DNA of 64,000 bases from Vreelandella neptunia (GCF_000712975.1 NZ_JHQL01000007.1:1-64000); one strand, 5' to 3'. Positions 1 to 9,279 are shown, numbered from the stretch's first letter. Translations and numbers: made by a program. Notes: generated by a model not told the origin, from the letters alone.

Positions 1-102
1 AGCGTGAACCACCTGATCCCATGCCGAACTCAGCAGTGAAACCGCTTAGCGCCGATGGTAGTGTGGGGTCTCCCCATGCGAGAGTAGGTCATCGTCAGGC
101 AT
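1..102 (+). rRNA. rrf: 5S ribosomal RNA, 3' part
   Basis: The first 102 bases match the 3' four fifths of a gammaproteobacterial 5S rRNA. They include the conserved segment around ccatgccgaactcag, the stretch gcgccgatggtagtgtgggg, and the closing gtcaggcat that pairs with the missing 5' end. The gene is cut by the left edge, so a 23S and 16S gene should lie upstream outside the window. The boundary at 102 is set by comparison with E. coli 5S from memory. Confidence 0.93.
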
Positions 103-112
103 TTATTAAGAA

Positions 113-147
113 AAACCCCAGCTTCAGTTGAAGCTGGGGTTTTTTGT
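113..147 (+). terminator. rRNA operon terminator
   Basis: A 13-bp stem (aaccccagcttca with tgaagctggggtt) closes a two-base loop and is followed by a run of six T. It sits ten bases after the 5S rRNA and is a textbook intrinsic terminator for the rRNA operon. Confidence 0.9.
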
Positions 148-161
148 TGGTGCCTACCACA

Positions 162-269
162 CCGTCATTCCCGAGTGGGGGTACTGGGAATCCACCTTGA
201 CCTTGGCTTGCTGAAGCCCAAAACCCCAGGTCAACATGGATTCCCGCTAAGGGCCTGCGGGAATGACGA
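162..269. repeat. Imperfect extragenic palindrome
   Basis: Two 41-base arms (162-202 and 229-269) are inverted copies that share CGTCATTCCCG, GGGAATCCA and TTGACC at matching spacing. Each arm is itself a small hairpin (cattcccg with cgggaat). This layout is typical of dispersed extragenic palindromes of gammaproteobacteria, which are often found beside rRNA operons. Short reading frames across it are by-products of the palindrome. Confidence 0.65.
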
Positions 270-343
270 GGGCGGCTCGGAGGGCTGGGGTAAGTCATCG
301 TCAGTGACTTATTCGAAAAAGTCCCCCAGGGCTTTGAACTGTG

Positions 344-387
344 CACCCCGAGAGTTGGACACATAATCTAACCTTCGGGGTGTTTTT
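344..387 (+). other. Hairpin with T-run; terminator-like or IS end relic
   Basis: caccccgagagtt (344-356) pairs with aaccttcggggtg (370-382) with two mismatches, and five T follow. It could act as an intrinsic terminator. The string around gtgcaccccgagagttggac also resembles the terminal repeat of IS3-family elements as I remember them. No transposase follows, because hisC starts on the other strand at 408, so at most a solo end remains. Confidence 0.4.
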
Positions 388-407
388 ATGTTTAGAAAAT
401 GTAAGGA

Positions 408-1469
408 TTAGCGGCAGATCGCTTCCAGCGCCTCTATTAAGCTATCCATTTCATCATCTGTGCCGATGGTGATACGCAAGAAGTTGTTGAGCATGTCAGT
501 ATTAAAATGACGTACCAAAATTCCCCGCTCGCGAAGGCCTGCAAACAGCTGAGCGCCTTCAAAATCAGGATGTTGAGTAAGCACGAAGTTAGCTTTTGAA
601 GGTAAAACCTCAAAGCCTAGTTGTTCAAGTCGCTGACGTGTGCGCTCGCGCGTTGCGATGACGTTATTCCGGCAGGCATCAAAGTGGTCTTTATCTTTTA
701 GTGCTTCAATTCCTACCAAACTTGCCAAGCTATCGACGGGATAGGAATTAAATGAGTCTTTAACCCGCTGAAGGCCATCAATAAGCTCCGGTGAACCAAT
801 CGCGTAGCCTAAGCGTAAACCAGCTAAGCTGCGCGATTTAGAAAACGTCCCAGTGACTAGCAAGTTAGGGTAACGCTTAATTAAGGAGACAGCGCTTTCT
901 GCGCCGAAATCAACATAAGCCTCATCAATTAATACAACCCGGTTCGTCACGCGTTTAAGCAGCGACTCAATGGTATCGAGTGAGTGCGCATGGCCAGTTG
1001 GCGCATTTGGGTTAGCAAAAATAACACCACTGCGCTCTGAGGCATTCGCTAGAGCATCAACATCGACTTCCCACTGGTCATTCAGTGGATGCTTGCGAAG
1101 AGTGATGCCATAAAGGTTGGCATAAACAGGATAAAAGCTATAGGTAATTGAGGGAACATCAAGCGGTGCGTCATGGCAGAAGAAAGCCTGAAACGCAAAC
1201 GCGAGTACTTCATCAGACCCATTACCGACGAAAGTTTCTGCTACGCTAACATTATAGCTTTCTGCTAACGTTGTACGCAGTGCGTGTGAAGTTGGGTCAG
1301 GATAGAGGCGCAAATGATCGGTAGCATAATTGCGTAGCGCCTCGCTTACCCCTGGCGCTGGGGGGTAAGGGTTTTCATTGGTGTTGAGTTTAGTAACCTG
1401 TTCACGGGGCTGTTCACCAGGCACATAGGGGGTAAGTCCCCTAACGGCTGGACTCCAGTATTGGCTCAT
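408..1469 (-). CDS. hisC: Histidinol-phosphate aminotransferase
   Basis: 353 aa, a normal length for HisC. It is a PLP-dependent fold-type I aminotransferase that converts imidazole acetol-phosphate and glutamate to histidinol phosphate, a late step of cytoplasmic histidine synthesis. Visible marks are the N-terminal KLNTNENPYPP segment, the NPNAPTG motif around residue 153, and the PLP lysine in TFSKSRSLAGLRLGYA (about residues 208-223). It stands alone, about 6.3 kb from the hisB-H-A-F cluster, and is transcribed towards the rRNA terminator region. Start ATG at 1469. Confidence 0.95.
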   Translation of the reverse strand: MSQYWSPAVRGLTPYVPGEQPREQVTKLNTNENPYPPAPGVSEALRNYATDHLRLYPDPTSHALRTTLAESYNVSVAETFVGNGSDEVLAFAFQAFFCHDAPLDVPSITYSFYPVYANLYGITLRKHPLNDQWEVDVDALANASERSGVIFANPNAPTGHAHSLDTIESLLKRVTNRVVLIDEAYVDFGAESAVSLIKRYPNLLVTGTFSKSRSLAGLRLGYAIGSPELIDGLQRVKDSFNSYPVDSLASLVGIEALKDKDHFDACRNNVIATRERTRQRLEQLGFEVLPSKANFVLTQHPDFEGAQLFAGLRERGILVRHFNTDMLNNFLRITIGTDDEMDSLIEALEAICR

Positions 1470-1642
1470 GTGGGTAACCTAATTGTCCTGACAGAATACC
1501 TCCATGGTCGCCTGATGGCTGCCGGAGCGCAAGCATTCACCAAGCATTCAATTAGGGAGGGGTGGGCGTCGCACCTTGTAGCGGTTATGCTGTCATAAGC
1601 GCGCGAAAGAAATGTATGTCCAACACGATAAGGAGACACTCA

Positions 1643-2092
1643 ATGCAATTTAGGAGTTTGCTAGCCGGCTCGGCTATGTTGGCACTGCTGGCGGGCTGTG
1701 CATCTGGCCCAACGGACCAGGGTGAAGACGCTGGGATGACTGCTTCTCAGACTAATTACCAAGGTACGCTGCCTTGCCGCAACTGTGATGGTATCGATCT
1801 GAATGTAACGATGATGGGCGAAGAAATGAGTGCTCCTGAAGAAAGGACGTTCACCTTAAACGCCACTTACCGTAATCATCCTCAAACACCGCCAGACGAA
1901 AACTATGAGGGAAACTGGGAAGTATTGTCAGGCACCCCCTCTGATCCAGATGCTACCGTCTATGAGTTAACCCCGAATGGCGATGGTCAGATCTACTACT
2001 TCCAGCGTATTAATGAGCGCACGCTAGAGCTGATCGACCCAGAGCGTCGTCGTTTCGAAAATGGTGAGATGCTGCAGTTACAGCGTCAATAA
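1643..2092 (+). CDS. NlpE-like copper resistance/stress lipoprotein
   Basis: 149 aa from the ATG at 1643, which has an aggaga Shine-Dalgarno 7 bases upstream; the longer frame from 1562 has no such support. The N-terminus is a lipoprotein signal with lipobox LLAGC, so the product is probably outer-membrane anchored. The following domain (LPCRNCDGIDLNVTM, then a beta-rich stretch with TYRNHP and NYEGNWEV) matches the NlpE N-terminal domain, including its CxxC-type pair. NlpE proteins sense copper or surface stress and signal to Cpx in enterics; here only the domain is seen and the role is inferred. A terminator follows directly. Confidence 0.75.
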   Translation: MQFRSLLAGSAMLALLAGCASGPTDQGEDAGMTASQTNYQGTLPCRNCDGIDLNVTMMGEEMSAPEERTFTLNATYRNHPQTPPDENYEGNWEVLSGTPSDPDATVYELTPNGDGQIYYFQRINERTLELIDPERRRFENGEMLQLQRQ

Positions 2093-2109
2093 AGTATGAA
2101 GCGACGCTC

Positions 2110-2134
2110 AAAGGCGGCCATTGGCCGCCTTTTG
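2110..2134 (+). terminator. Terminator after NlpE-like gene
   Basis: aaaggcggcc pairs with ggccgcctttt around the loop att, and ends in a short T-run. It lies 18 bases past the stop codon. Confidence 0.85.
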
Positions 2135-2205
2135 CATTTCTAGCCATTTGGCGTATGACGTTCAGTGGCGATATAAAGGGCGATCACAACAGGAGCAATA
2201 AGGCG

Positions 2206-3576
2206 GTGGCGAAAGCAAAAAGTGCCTTTGTATGTACCGAATGTGGTGCAGAGTATCGAAAGTGGCAAGGCCAGTGCTCCAGCTGTCAGGAATGGAACAC
2301 GCTGAGCGAGATTCGTTTGGCCAGTGCGCGTCCTGGCAATGGAGCTGCAACGGGAAGAACAGGGTATGCAGGGGACTTATCACGTGAAGTGGTAGATCTT
2401 GGTAATGTGGATCTAAGTGAGGTCCCCCGCCTGACGTCGACTTTTGCTGAGTTTGATCGTGTGTTAGGCGGCGGCCTAGTACCAGGGTCTGCCGTATTGC
2501 TAGGGGGGAATCCAGGTGCTGGTAAGTCCACTTTACTGTTACAAACCGCCTGCAAGCTTGCCCAACAGCGGCGTATTCTCTATGTCACCGGGGAGGAGTC
2601 GCTTTCTCAAGTGGCAATGCGTGCCCACCGCTTACAGCTGCCTACTAATGGGTTAAAGATGTTAGCGGAAACCAGTGTTGAAACAATTCTAGCGGTGGCC
2701 GAACGAGAAAAACCCGAAATTCTAGTGATCGATTCTATACAGACCATGCATCTTGAAGATATTAGCTCAGCGCCGGGCGGCGTTGCCCAAGTGCGTGAGT
2801 CTGCAGCAGCGCTGACACGCTTTGCTAAGCAAACGAACACAGTATTGTTGCTGGTAGGCCACGTGACGAAAGATGGCACGCTGGCTGGCCCTAAAGTATT
2901 GGAGCATATGATTGATGCCTCATTGCTGTTAGAAGGTGGGGCTGACTCGCGCTTTAGAACATTACGTGGTCAAAAAAACCGCTTCGGTGCGGTGAATGAG
3001 TTGGGTGTGTTTGCAATGCTCGAGCAGGGTTTAAAAGAAGTTAAAAACCCCAGCGCGATTTTCCTATCACGCCAAGAAGAACAGGCGCCTGGCAGTTTGG
3101 TTATGGTGGTGTGGGAAGGAACCCGACCAATTTTGGTAGAAGTGCAGGCGTTAGTCGATGAGTCTGCACTGGGTAACCCTCGCCGTGTAGCCGTTGGCGT
3201 TGATCAAAACCGACTGGCTATGCTGCTAGCCGTGTTAAATCGCCATGGTGGTCTGTTTACTGGTGATCAAGATGTTTTCCTAAACGTGGTTGGGGGTGTG
3301 AAAGTGCTTGAAACCAGTGCCGACCTGGCGGTACTGCTGGCGGTGGTTTCTAGTTTACAGAATCGCGCACTACCAAAAGAGTTAGTGGTATTTGGCGAGG
3401 TGGGGCTATCAGGAGAGATACGACCAGTGCCAAGTGGACAAGAGCGCATTGCTGAAGCGGCTAAACACGGTTTTTTACGGGCAATTGTGCCGCGTGGAAA
3501 TGCGCCTAAACAGGCGCCAAAAGGCATGGAGGTCATTCCCGTCGATAAACTGAGTGATGCCCTGGACGCGCTGTAG
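2206..3576 (+). CDS. radA: DNA repair/recombination ATPase RadA
   Basis: 456 aa from the GTG at 2206, where the family N-terminus (VAKAKSAFVC) begins; an upstream in-frame ATG at 2155 adds 17 unrelated residues. RadA is a RecA-like ATPase that drives branch migration during recombinational repair. Visible are the four-cysteine zinc finger (CTEC...CSSC), Walker A GGNPGAGKS, the RadA signature KNRFG, and a C-terminal Lon-protease-like domain ending near VIPVDKLSDAL. An aggag site precedes the start. It is followed within about 45 bp by selD on the same strand. Confidence 0.95.
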   Translation: MAKAKSAFVCTECGAEYRKWQGQCSSCQEWNTLSEIRLASARPGNGAATGRTGYAGDLSREVVDLGNVDLSEVPRLTSTFAEFDRVLGGGLVPGSAVLLGGNPGAGKSTLLLQTACKLAQQRRILYVTGEESLSQVAMRAHRLQLPTNGLKMLAETSVETILAVAEREKPEILVIDSIQTMHLEDISSAPGGVAQVRESAAALTRFAKQTNTVLLLVGHVTKDGTLAGPKVLEHMIDASLLLEGGADSRFRTLRGQKNRFGAVNELGVFAMLEQGLKEVKNPSAIFLSRQEEQAPGSLVMVVWEGTRPILVEVQALVDESALGNPRRVAVGVDQNRLAMLLAVLNRHGGLFTGDQDVFLNVVGGVKVLETSADLAVLLAVVSSLQNRALPKELVVFGEVGLSGEIRPVPSGQERIAEAAKHGFLRAIVPRGNAPKQAPKGMEVIPVDKLSDALDAL

Positions 3577-3621
3577 CGTAAGCTACGCTAAGGAATAACA
3601 CCATGGTTAAGGAGAAACGTT

Positions 3622-4659
3622 ATGAGCTCGATTCGGTTAACTCAATATAGTCACGGAGCGGGTTGTGGCTGCAAAATTGCCCCAGACGTGCTGGATGGAA
3701 TTCTTGCTAAAGCGGGCCCTGCGGCGGGCCATAAGCGGCTCATTGTTGGCAATCAAGGGCGCGAAGACGCAGCGGTATATGATTTGGGTGATGGTCGCGG
3801 CATGATTGCGACCACCGATTTCTTCATGCCGATTGTCGATGATCCCTTTGATTTTGGTCGTATTGCTGCCACTAACGCGATTAGCGATGTATATGCTATG
3901 GGTGGCACGCCTGTCATGGCATTAGGGATTTTAGGTTGGCCGCTAGATAAACTCAGTGCTGAAATAGCGGGCGATGTTGTTGCCGGTGCCCAGGCTGTCT
4001 GTCGTGAACTAGGTGTGGCGTTAGCGGGAGGACACTCAATCGACGCCCCTGAGCCGATGTTTGGTTTAGCGGTTAATGGTTTGGTCGATTTAGCGCATTT
4101 AAAGCTCAACAGCCAAGCAAAGCCTGATGACCTATTATTTCTAACCAAGCCACTTGGCGTGGGGCTATTAACTACGGCCGAAAAACGTGGTTTGTTGGAA
4201 GCTGGGCACCACGGCCTTGCCCGCGAAACGATGCTCAAGTCCAACCATATTGGTGTTGAGTTAGCTAAGGTGAAAGGCGTTAACGCCATGACGGATGTCA
4301 CAGGGTTTGGCCTTGCTGGACACTTAGCTGAAATGTGCAGCGCAAGCGGTGTGATGGCGCAGATCGATTTTCGCCGCTTACCCCGCTTAGCAGAAGCCGA
4401 AGCTTACCGTCGACAGGGGGCTGTTCCAGGAGGTTCTCAGCGTAACCGCGATGCGTTGGGTAAAGCGCTACCTGTGATGGACGATGCTCATTGGCAATGG
4501 CTGTGCGACCCTCAGACGTCAGGTGGTTTGTTGGTGAGTGTTGATCCTGCTTGGGAAGATGATGTTGAGCGCATTGGTCGAGAGCATGGCATTACGTTGG
4601 TACCGTTTGGCACTATGAAAATTTCTCAGGGCGACGTTTTGATAGAGGTTATTGGATGA
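3622..4659 (+). CDS. selD: Selenide, water dikinase (selenophosphate synthase)
   Basis: 345 aa, the usual length. SelD makes selenophosphate from selenide and ATP, the selenium donor for tRNA 2-selenouridine and selenocysteine. The N-terminal glycine-rich loop with GAGCGCK carries the catalytic Cys, encoded as Cys and not Sec. The downstream AIR-synthase-like motifs GGHSID and TDVTGFGLAGH are present. An aaggag Shine-Dalgarno precedes ATG 3622. Its stop overlaps the selU start by 4 bp (ATGA), so the two form a selenium tRNA-modification operon. Confidence 0.96.
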   Translation: MSSIRLTQYSHGAGCGCKIAPDVLDGILAKAGPAAGHKRLIVGNQGREDAAVYDLGDGRGMIATTDFFMPIVDDPFDFGRIAATNAISDVYAMGGTPVMALGILGWPLDKLSAEIAGDVVAGAQAVCRELGVALAGGHSIDAPEPMFGLAVNGLVDLAHLKLNSQAKPDDLLFLTKPLGVGLLTTAEKRGLLEAGHHGLARETMLKSNHIGVELAKVKGVNAMTDVTGFGLAGHLAEMCSASGVMAQIDFRRLPRLAEAEAYRRQGAVPGGSQRNRDALGKALPVMDDAHWQWLCDPQTSGGLLVSVDPAWEDDVERIGREHGITLVPFGTMKISQGDVLIEVIG

Positions 4660-5744
4660 CCTTAGCCACTGTACCGGCCTCGTTAAACTTAATCGCGAAA
4701 GAAACGCCGCTAATCGATGTGCGTGCTCCAGTTGAGTTTATTCAAGGGGGGTTGCCTGGCGCGGTTAACTTACCGCTAATGGTGGATGATGAGCGTCATC
4801 ACGTTGGCATTGCTTATAAACAACAGGGGCAGCAGGCGGCAATCGGTCTAGGTGAGCGTTTAGTTAGCGGTAAGACTAAGCAAGCACGTGTTGCTGCGTG
4901 GCAGGCGTACGTAGTGAGCCACCCAGAGGCTATTATCTACTGTTTTCGCGGAGGACTACGTTCGCAAATTGCACAGCAGTGGCTAGCCGAGTCAGGTATA
5001 AGCAGGCCACGTATTGACGGTGGTTGGAAAGCGTTGCGTCAACGGCTATGTCAGCGCATTGATGAAGCATCCAACCAACCGATGTTAGTGGTGGCGGGGC
5101 TGACCGGCTGCGCAAAAACGATGCTTATTAATCAATTGAGTAACGGCATTGATCTGGAAGCTTTTGCCAATCATAAAGGATCGGCTTTTGGCCGACAGCC
5201 AGAAGAGCCGACGACCCAAATTAATTTTGAGCATGCTTTGGCTAAGCGTTTAATTGGTCTGTCAGGAAAATTGGTGATAGAGGATGAGTCGCGACAAATC
5301 GGCAATGCCAATATCCCGCTTCCCTTCTGGCAAGCTATGCAACGTGCACCACGCATACGTATTGAGATGCCCCTAGATTGGCGCTTAGAGCAGTTGCGTC
5401 GCGACTATATCGAAGCACTTGGACGGAATTATATCGCTCGTTACGGCCAGCAAGAGGGCTGGCAGCGTATGCAGCGCCAGCTGGCTAATGCCTTAGAGCG
5501 TTTGGCTAAGCGGCTAGGAAATGCTCGTTTGCAGCGTCTGCAGCGGTTGCAGGCCATGGCCTTTGGTGCCCATGCGCGAGGCAATATCCAAGCCCATGAG
5601 GCATGGCTTGCGCCACTACTAACAGAATATTACGACCCACTTTATCGCTATCATCTTGAAAAAAATCGAGATAGTCGCCCTATGCAGTTGCACGTTGGCG
5701 ATTGGGAAAGTTGTTTAGAAGCCGCTAAGCAATGGAGCACCTAG
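4656..5744 (+). CDS. selU: tRNA 2-selenouridine synthase
   Basis: 362 aa (also called MnmH/YbbB). It replaces sulfur by selenium at the wobble 2-thiouridine of Lys, Glu and Gln tRNAs by way of a geranylated intermediate, using selenophosphate from SelD encoded just upstream. An N-terminal rhodanese domain holds the catalytic Cys in YCFRGGLRSQ (about residues 89-98). A C-terminal P-loop reads GLTGCAKT, with Ala where Gly is more usual. Translation is coupled to selD by a 4-bp overlap. The next gene is convergent. Confidence 0.95.
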   Translation: MTLATVPASLNLIAKETPLIDVRAPVEFIQGGLPGAVNLPLMVDDERHHVGIAYKQQGQQAAIGLGERLVSGKTKQARVAAWQAYVVSHPEAIIYCFRGGLRSQIAQQWLAESGISRPRIDGGWKALRQRLCQRIDEASNQPMLVVAGLTGCAKTMLINQLSNGIDLEAFANHKGSAFGRQPEEPTTQINFEHALAKRLIGLSGKLVIEDESRQIGNANIPLPFWQAMQRAPRIRIEMPLDWRLEQLRRDYIEALGRNYIARYGQQEGWQRMQRQLANALERLAKRLGNARLQRLQRLQAMAFGAHARGNIQAHEAWLAPLLTEYYDPLYRYHLEKNRDSRPMQLHVGDWESCLEAAKQWST

Positions 5745-5783
5745 CGGCGTTTTATTCACCAACGGCTTGGCTTATGCAGCAGC

Positions 5784-6476
5784 TTATGCAACTTTCAGCC
5801 ATTGGGTCATCACGCGGTCTAGTAGGGGCGCTAACTGATGAAAGCGGGAAGCATCGTCCAAAATCTGCTCATTGGTTTGTATAAAACGCCCTGCCGCGGC
5901 CGTTTTGGGCTGTGGTCGCTCACTTGTATGGAGTAGTGGAATCACGCTGGTGAGGGTAGTCTCAAAGTGGCATAGCAAACCGATCACCCGCCCTGCGTCC
6001 CAGGAAAACCCTTGTAGCGGTGCAGCCGCACTGCCTCCGAGCGGAAGTGCACTTTCCGGTAAGCTAAATACGAAGCGGTGCCACATAAATGCCTCGAAGT
6101 GTTCGGGCAGGTCAAAAGTGCTTTCTGGGGCCAATGTTATTGGGTGCCAGCCGATTTCAGGGTAGGTGCCCGGTGCAATAACCGCATCTAGCGCTTGTGC
6201 TATCCACAGTGCGCCTAAACCAATACCTAATACGGGTTTTTGACCATCGAGATAACGATGAATTAGCTTTCGCTCAGCTTTAAACCAATCGGGGGGATCA
6301 TTCACGAAAGGCTCGGGGCCATCCAGTATAATTAATGCATCGCACTCACCGAGCCGCGGGGTTAATTCGCCTGCGTAAAGGTGAAACACGGTATAACTAT
6401 GGCCCATACTTTCAAGCCAGTCAGTTAGACGAGCGGGGCCATGGTCAGGGCCGTGCTGTAGCAGATGGATATGCAT
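5784..6476 (-). CDS. Class I glutamine amidotransferase-like protein lacking catalytic Cys
   Basis: 230 aa with the overall layout of stand-alone GMP-synthase-type glutamine amidotransferases. The nucleophile elbow, normally GxCxG followed by a Gln two residues on, reads GIGLGAL: Gly86 replaces the cysteine and Leu90 the glutamine. The distal His and Glu (CHFET) remain. Glutamine hydrolysis by the normal route is therefore unlikely. The protein may bind a ligand or a partner, or use other chemistry. It is divergent from the DUF416 gene and convergent with selU. The reading frame is intact with no stop or frameshift, so this is not a simple pseudogene. Confidence 0.8.
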   Translation of the reverse strand: MHIHLLQHGPDHGPARLTDWLESMGHSYTVFHLYAGELTPRLGECDALIILDGPEPFVNDPPDWFKAERKLIHRYLDGQKPVLGIGLGALWIAQALDAVIAPGTYPEIGWHPITLAPESTFDLPEHFEAFMWHRFVFSLPESALPLGGSAAAPLQGFSWDAGRVIGLLCHFETTLTSVIPLLHTSERPQPKTAAAGRFIQTNEQILDDASRFHQLAPLLDRVMTQWLKVA

Positions 6477-6588
6477 GGTAATCTCCTCGCCGGCCGATGT
6501 TAATAGCGCGATAGGGATCTCCTGCCGCGTTTGTGCGACGATAACGTATCGCGTTCATTTCACCAATATTGTGACCCAGGAAATCAGC

Positions 6589-7191
6589 ATGGTGGCTAAA
6601 CCCCTAGGATTTTACCAGCGGCTTCAACAGTTGCCGTTGCCCGCTCAGCAAGCGTTTATGGCAGCCCTTTGTGAGCGTCTGCTACCTAACTACGCGCTTT
6701 ATCAACAAACCACGGGCCTAGGTGATGAGCATACGCTGCGTACCGTGTTGAGTTTGGTATGGGAGCGATTAAGTGTTCCAAACGCGAGTATCGACTTTGC
6801 TCGGCAGGCGGAAAAGCTGGCGGAGTGCGAACCTCCGGAAAATGATGAAAGCTTTGGCGCGCGCCGAGCGTTAGATGCCGTTGTCTCTGTATCCGCGCTG
6901 TTAGATACGTTGCAAGGTGAGTCGCCTGAAGCTGTGCTGGATGTCAGTCGCACATCGCGGGCGGGGGTGCGCGCGTTTATCGAGCTAACCGAAGGTGAGG
7001 AAGATGCCCAGGCGCTTGCGCTGATCATTCGCGACCATCCCTTGATGGCCGACGAAAACGATTTCCAGGACGCTGTTTTGGACGCCGTGAGTGAGCCAAT
7101 TAATAAAGCTTCCCTCAAAGAAATTCGTCAGCTAGGACGTAATAACGGCATTAGTAATCTAGGTTTAACCTTAGACGAGGGCGAAGAGTAA
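6589..7191 (+). CDS. DUF416 (YjaG-like) protein
   Basis: 200 aa. The start at 6589 is chosen because the family N-terminus (GFYQRLQQLPLPAQQAFMAALCERLLPNY) follows directly; the longer frame from 6475 adds unrelated residues. It is a helical, soluble cytoplasmic protein with an acidic C-terminus (LDEGEE). The family (E. coli YjaG) is conserved in gammaproteobacteria without an assigned function. No catalytic motif is apparent. Confidence 0.85.
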   Translation: MVAKPLGFYQRLQQLPLPAQQAFMAALCERLLPNYALYQQTTGLGDEHTLRTVLSLVWERLSVPNASIDFARQAEKLAECEPPENDESFGARRALDAVVSVSALLDTLQGESPEAVLDVSRTSRAGVRAFIELTEGEEDAQALALIIRDHPLMADENDFQDAVLDAVSEPINKASLKEIRQLGRNNGISNLGLTLDEGEE

Positions 7192-7204
7192 CTGGCAACG
7201 TCGG

Positions 7205-7711
7205 TTAGAACCGCAGGCCCGCCGTCACCATCATGCCGGCGGTGCCGAAGATAATCAGATCTGATTCTACGCGCCCCCATTGCACGCCAATACTGGGTAG
7301 AAGCGCAGGCGCTACCCCTAAATGATTGAAGGGAATTTTGTCGCGGTATTCACCTTTATAGCCACGCAATAGTCCGCCAGTCAGCTTGGCGCGCACGTTG
7401 AGCCCTTCAGCAACTTGCCAGAGAGGAAACTCACGACCCGCATAGAAGTACCAGGTCGGTTGATCAAAAGAGTTTTTAAACCATGCCGCCCCTGTTAACC
7501 AGCGGTTAGGATTATGCAGCTCAATACTGATCAAGCTCTGCTGATTGGTGTGCTCGGGGTCAGGGTCGAAGTGGCGTGTGAGTAAACTGGTTTGTACCAG
7601 CGTGTGATCGAGCGCCAACACTGGCGGCCAATCAGGCAAAGAAAAGGCTGAGACATTGGTGCTCAGCCATATTCCTGCTATCCCACCCAACCATTGATAA
7701 GAACGAGGCAT
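7205..7711 (-). CDS. Probable small outer-membrane beta-barrel protein
   Basis: 168 aa. The N-terminal segment to about residue 22 looks like a signal peptide (GIAGIWLSTNVSAFS). The mature part alternates short amphipathic strands with aromatic residues (NRWLTGAAWFKNSF, WYFYAGREFPLW) and ends in Phe (GLRF), the usual C-terminal signature for BAM-dependent outer-membrane proteins. I do not recognise a named family. It lies between the DUF416 gene (convergent) and hisF (same strand, 40 bp upstream). Confidence 0.65.
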   Translation of the reverse strand: MPRSYQWLGGIAGIWLSTNVSAFSLPDWPPVLALDHTLVQTSLLTRHFDPDPEHTNQQSLISIELHNPNRWLTGAAWFKNSFDQPTWYFYAGREFPLWQVAEGLNVRAKLTGGLLRGYKGEYRDKIPFNHLGVAPALLPSIGVQWGRVESDLIIFGTAGMMVTAGLRF

Positions 7712-7751
7712 GTAGTGCTCCTGCGAAGGGGGGAGTTGCTAAGGTGCCTCA

Positions 7752-8525
7752 TTAAAGGCGCATTTCAATGCCGCGCTCGGCCATATAGCGTTTTGCTTCA
7801 GGTATGGTGTACTCACCAAAGTGGAAGATACTTGCTGCCAGAACCGCATCGGCACCGCCTTTCAGTACACCATCGACTAGGTGGTCTAAGTTTCCCACAC
7901 CGCCAGAAGCAATCACCGGCACGCTGACGGCTTCAGAAATAGCATGGGTAACCCCCAGGTCGAAACCCACTTTAGTACCATCTCGATCCATACTGGTTAG
8001 CAGTAACTCGCCAGCACCAAATTCCACCATCTTTTTGGCCCACTCGACGGCATCTAGGCCCGTCGGACGTCGTCCACCGTGGGTGAAAATTTCCCAGCGC
8101 GGCGTTTCGCCTTCTTTAGACACCTTCTTAGCGTCAATCGCCACCACAATACACTGGCTACCAAAGCGCTCAGCCGCTTCGCGGACAAATTCTGGGTTGG
8201 TCACTGCCGCTGTATTGATTGAGACTTTATCAGCACCAGCATTGAGCATGGTACGAATATCATCGCAGCTACGGATGCCGCCCCCAACCGTGAGGGGAAT
8301 AAACACTTCACCAGCGATGCGCTCTACCATATCGACCGTTGTGTCACGGTTTTCGTGGCTGGCGGTAATGTCGAGGAAGGTGATTTCATCGGCACCTTGT
8401 TGATTGTAGCGCTGAGCAATCTCAACCGGGTCGCCAGCATCACGGATTCCTACAAAGTTAACGCCTTTCACTACGCGCCCAGCATCGACATCTAAGCAAG
8501 GGATAATACGTTTCGCTAAGCTCAT
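7752..8525 (-). CDS. hisF: Imidazole glycerol phosphate synthase, cyclase subunit
   Basis: 257 aa, a (beta/alpha)8 barrel. With HisH it converts PRFAR and ammonia to imidazole glycerol phosphate and AICAR. The start [18 protein letters not shown] carries the catalytic Asp11; VAIDAKK carries the second Asp. The phosphate-binding loops GGGI and ASGG are present. It is the last gene of hisB-hisH-hisA-hisF and overlaps hisA by 4 bp. Confidence 0.97.
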   Translation of the reverse strand: MSLAKRIIPCLDVDAGRVVKGVNFVGIRDAGDPVEIAQRYNQQGADEITFLDITASHENRDTTVDMVERIAGEVFIPLTVGGGIRSCDDIRTMLNAGADKVSINTAAVTNPEFVREAAERFGSQCIVVAIDAKKVSKEGETPRWEIFTHGGRRPTGLDAVEWAKKMVEFGAGELLLTSMDRDGTKVGFDLGVTHAISEAVSVPVIASGGVGNLDHLVDGVLKGGADAVLAASIFHFGEYTIPEAKRYMAERGIEMRL

Positions 8526-9268
8526 TTTTGGCCTCCGCTAAGCTGGTCGCTTAAGCGCTGGGCTTCTGCTACATCTAGGCTGCCTTCATAGATCGCGCGG
8601 CCGGTAATGGCGCCTAAAATGCCACTGTCCGCGACATCACACAGCGCACGAATGTCATCTAAATTGGTGACACCGCCGGAAGCAATCACCGGTAAGCCGC
8701 CTTCACGAGCTAGCGCAGCAGTGGCTTCCACATTGACGCCTTGCATCATGCCGTCGCGGGCAATGTCGGTATAGACAATGCTTGAGACGCCGTCATTGGC
8801 AAAGCGCTTGGCAAGTTCAGTCGCTTTTAACGTGGATACTTCCGCCCAGCCGTCGGTAGCTACATAGCCATCTTTAGCATCTAAGCCAACAATGATGTGG
8901 CCTGGAAATGCACGACACATTTCGCCGACGAAGTCGGGTTCTTTGACCGCTTTCGTACCAATAATAACGTAAGACACCCCGGCATTTAGATAATGCTCAA
9001 TGGTTTCCGCGGAGCGGATACCGCCACCAATTTGAATGGGTAGGTTAGGGTAGGCACGGGCAATCGCAGTAACAGCATCACCATTTACTGGCTTGCCTTC
9101 AAAGGCGCCGTTTAGGTCAACTAAGTGCAGGCGGCGAGCGCCCGCTTCTACCCAGCGGGCAGCCATGGCAACGGGATCATCACCATAAGAGGTTGCATCT
9201 TCCATGCGGCCTTGCTTCAAGCGCACACACTGGCCGTCTTTGAGATCAATCGCGGGAATTACTAACAT
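8522..9268 (-). CDS. hisA: ProFAR isomerase
   Basis: 248 aa, a (beta/alpha)8 barrel homologous to HisF. It isomerises the aminoaldose ProFAR to the aminoketose PRFAR. The N-terminus [17 protein letters not shown] carries the catalytic Asp8; [10 protein letters not shown] carries the second catalytic Asp. The GGGIRS and ASGG phosphate loops are visible. It overlaps hisF by 4 bp and starts 11 bp after hisH, so the genes are translationally close. Confidence 0.97.
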   Translation of the reverse strand: MLVIPAIDLKDGQCVRLKQGRMEDATSYGDDPVAMAARWVEAGARRLHLVDLNGAFEGKPVNGDAVTAIARAYPNLPIQIGGGIRSAETIEHYLNAGVSYVIIGTKAVKEPDFVGEMCRAFPGHIIVGLDAKDGYVATDGWAEVSTLKATELAKRFANDGVSSIVYTDIARDGMMQGVNVEATAALAREGGLPVIASGGVTNLDDIRALCDVADSGILGAITGRAIYEGSLDVAEAQRLSDQLSGGQK

Positions 9269-9279
9269 AGTGAAACCTC

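Noticed and set aside
95..366. Short frames on both strands after the 5S rRNA
   Set aside because: They run through the terminator and the extragenic palindrome; their translations mirror the inverted repeats.
4933..5356. Minus-strand frames opposite selU
   Set aside because: Antisense to a well-supported gene with conserved motifs across the same bases.
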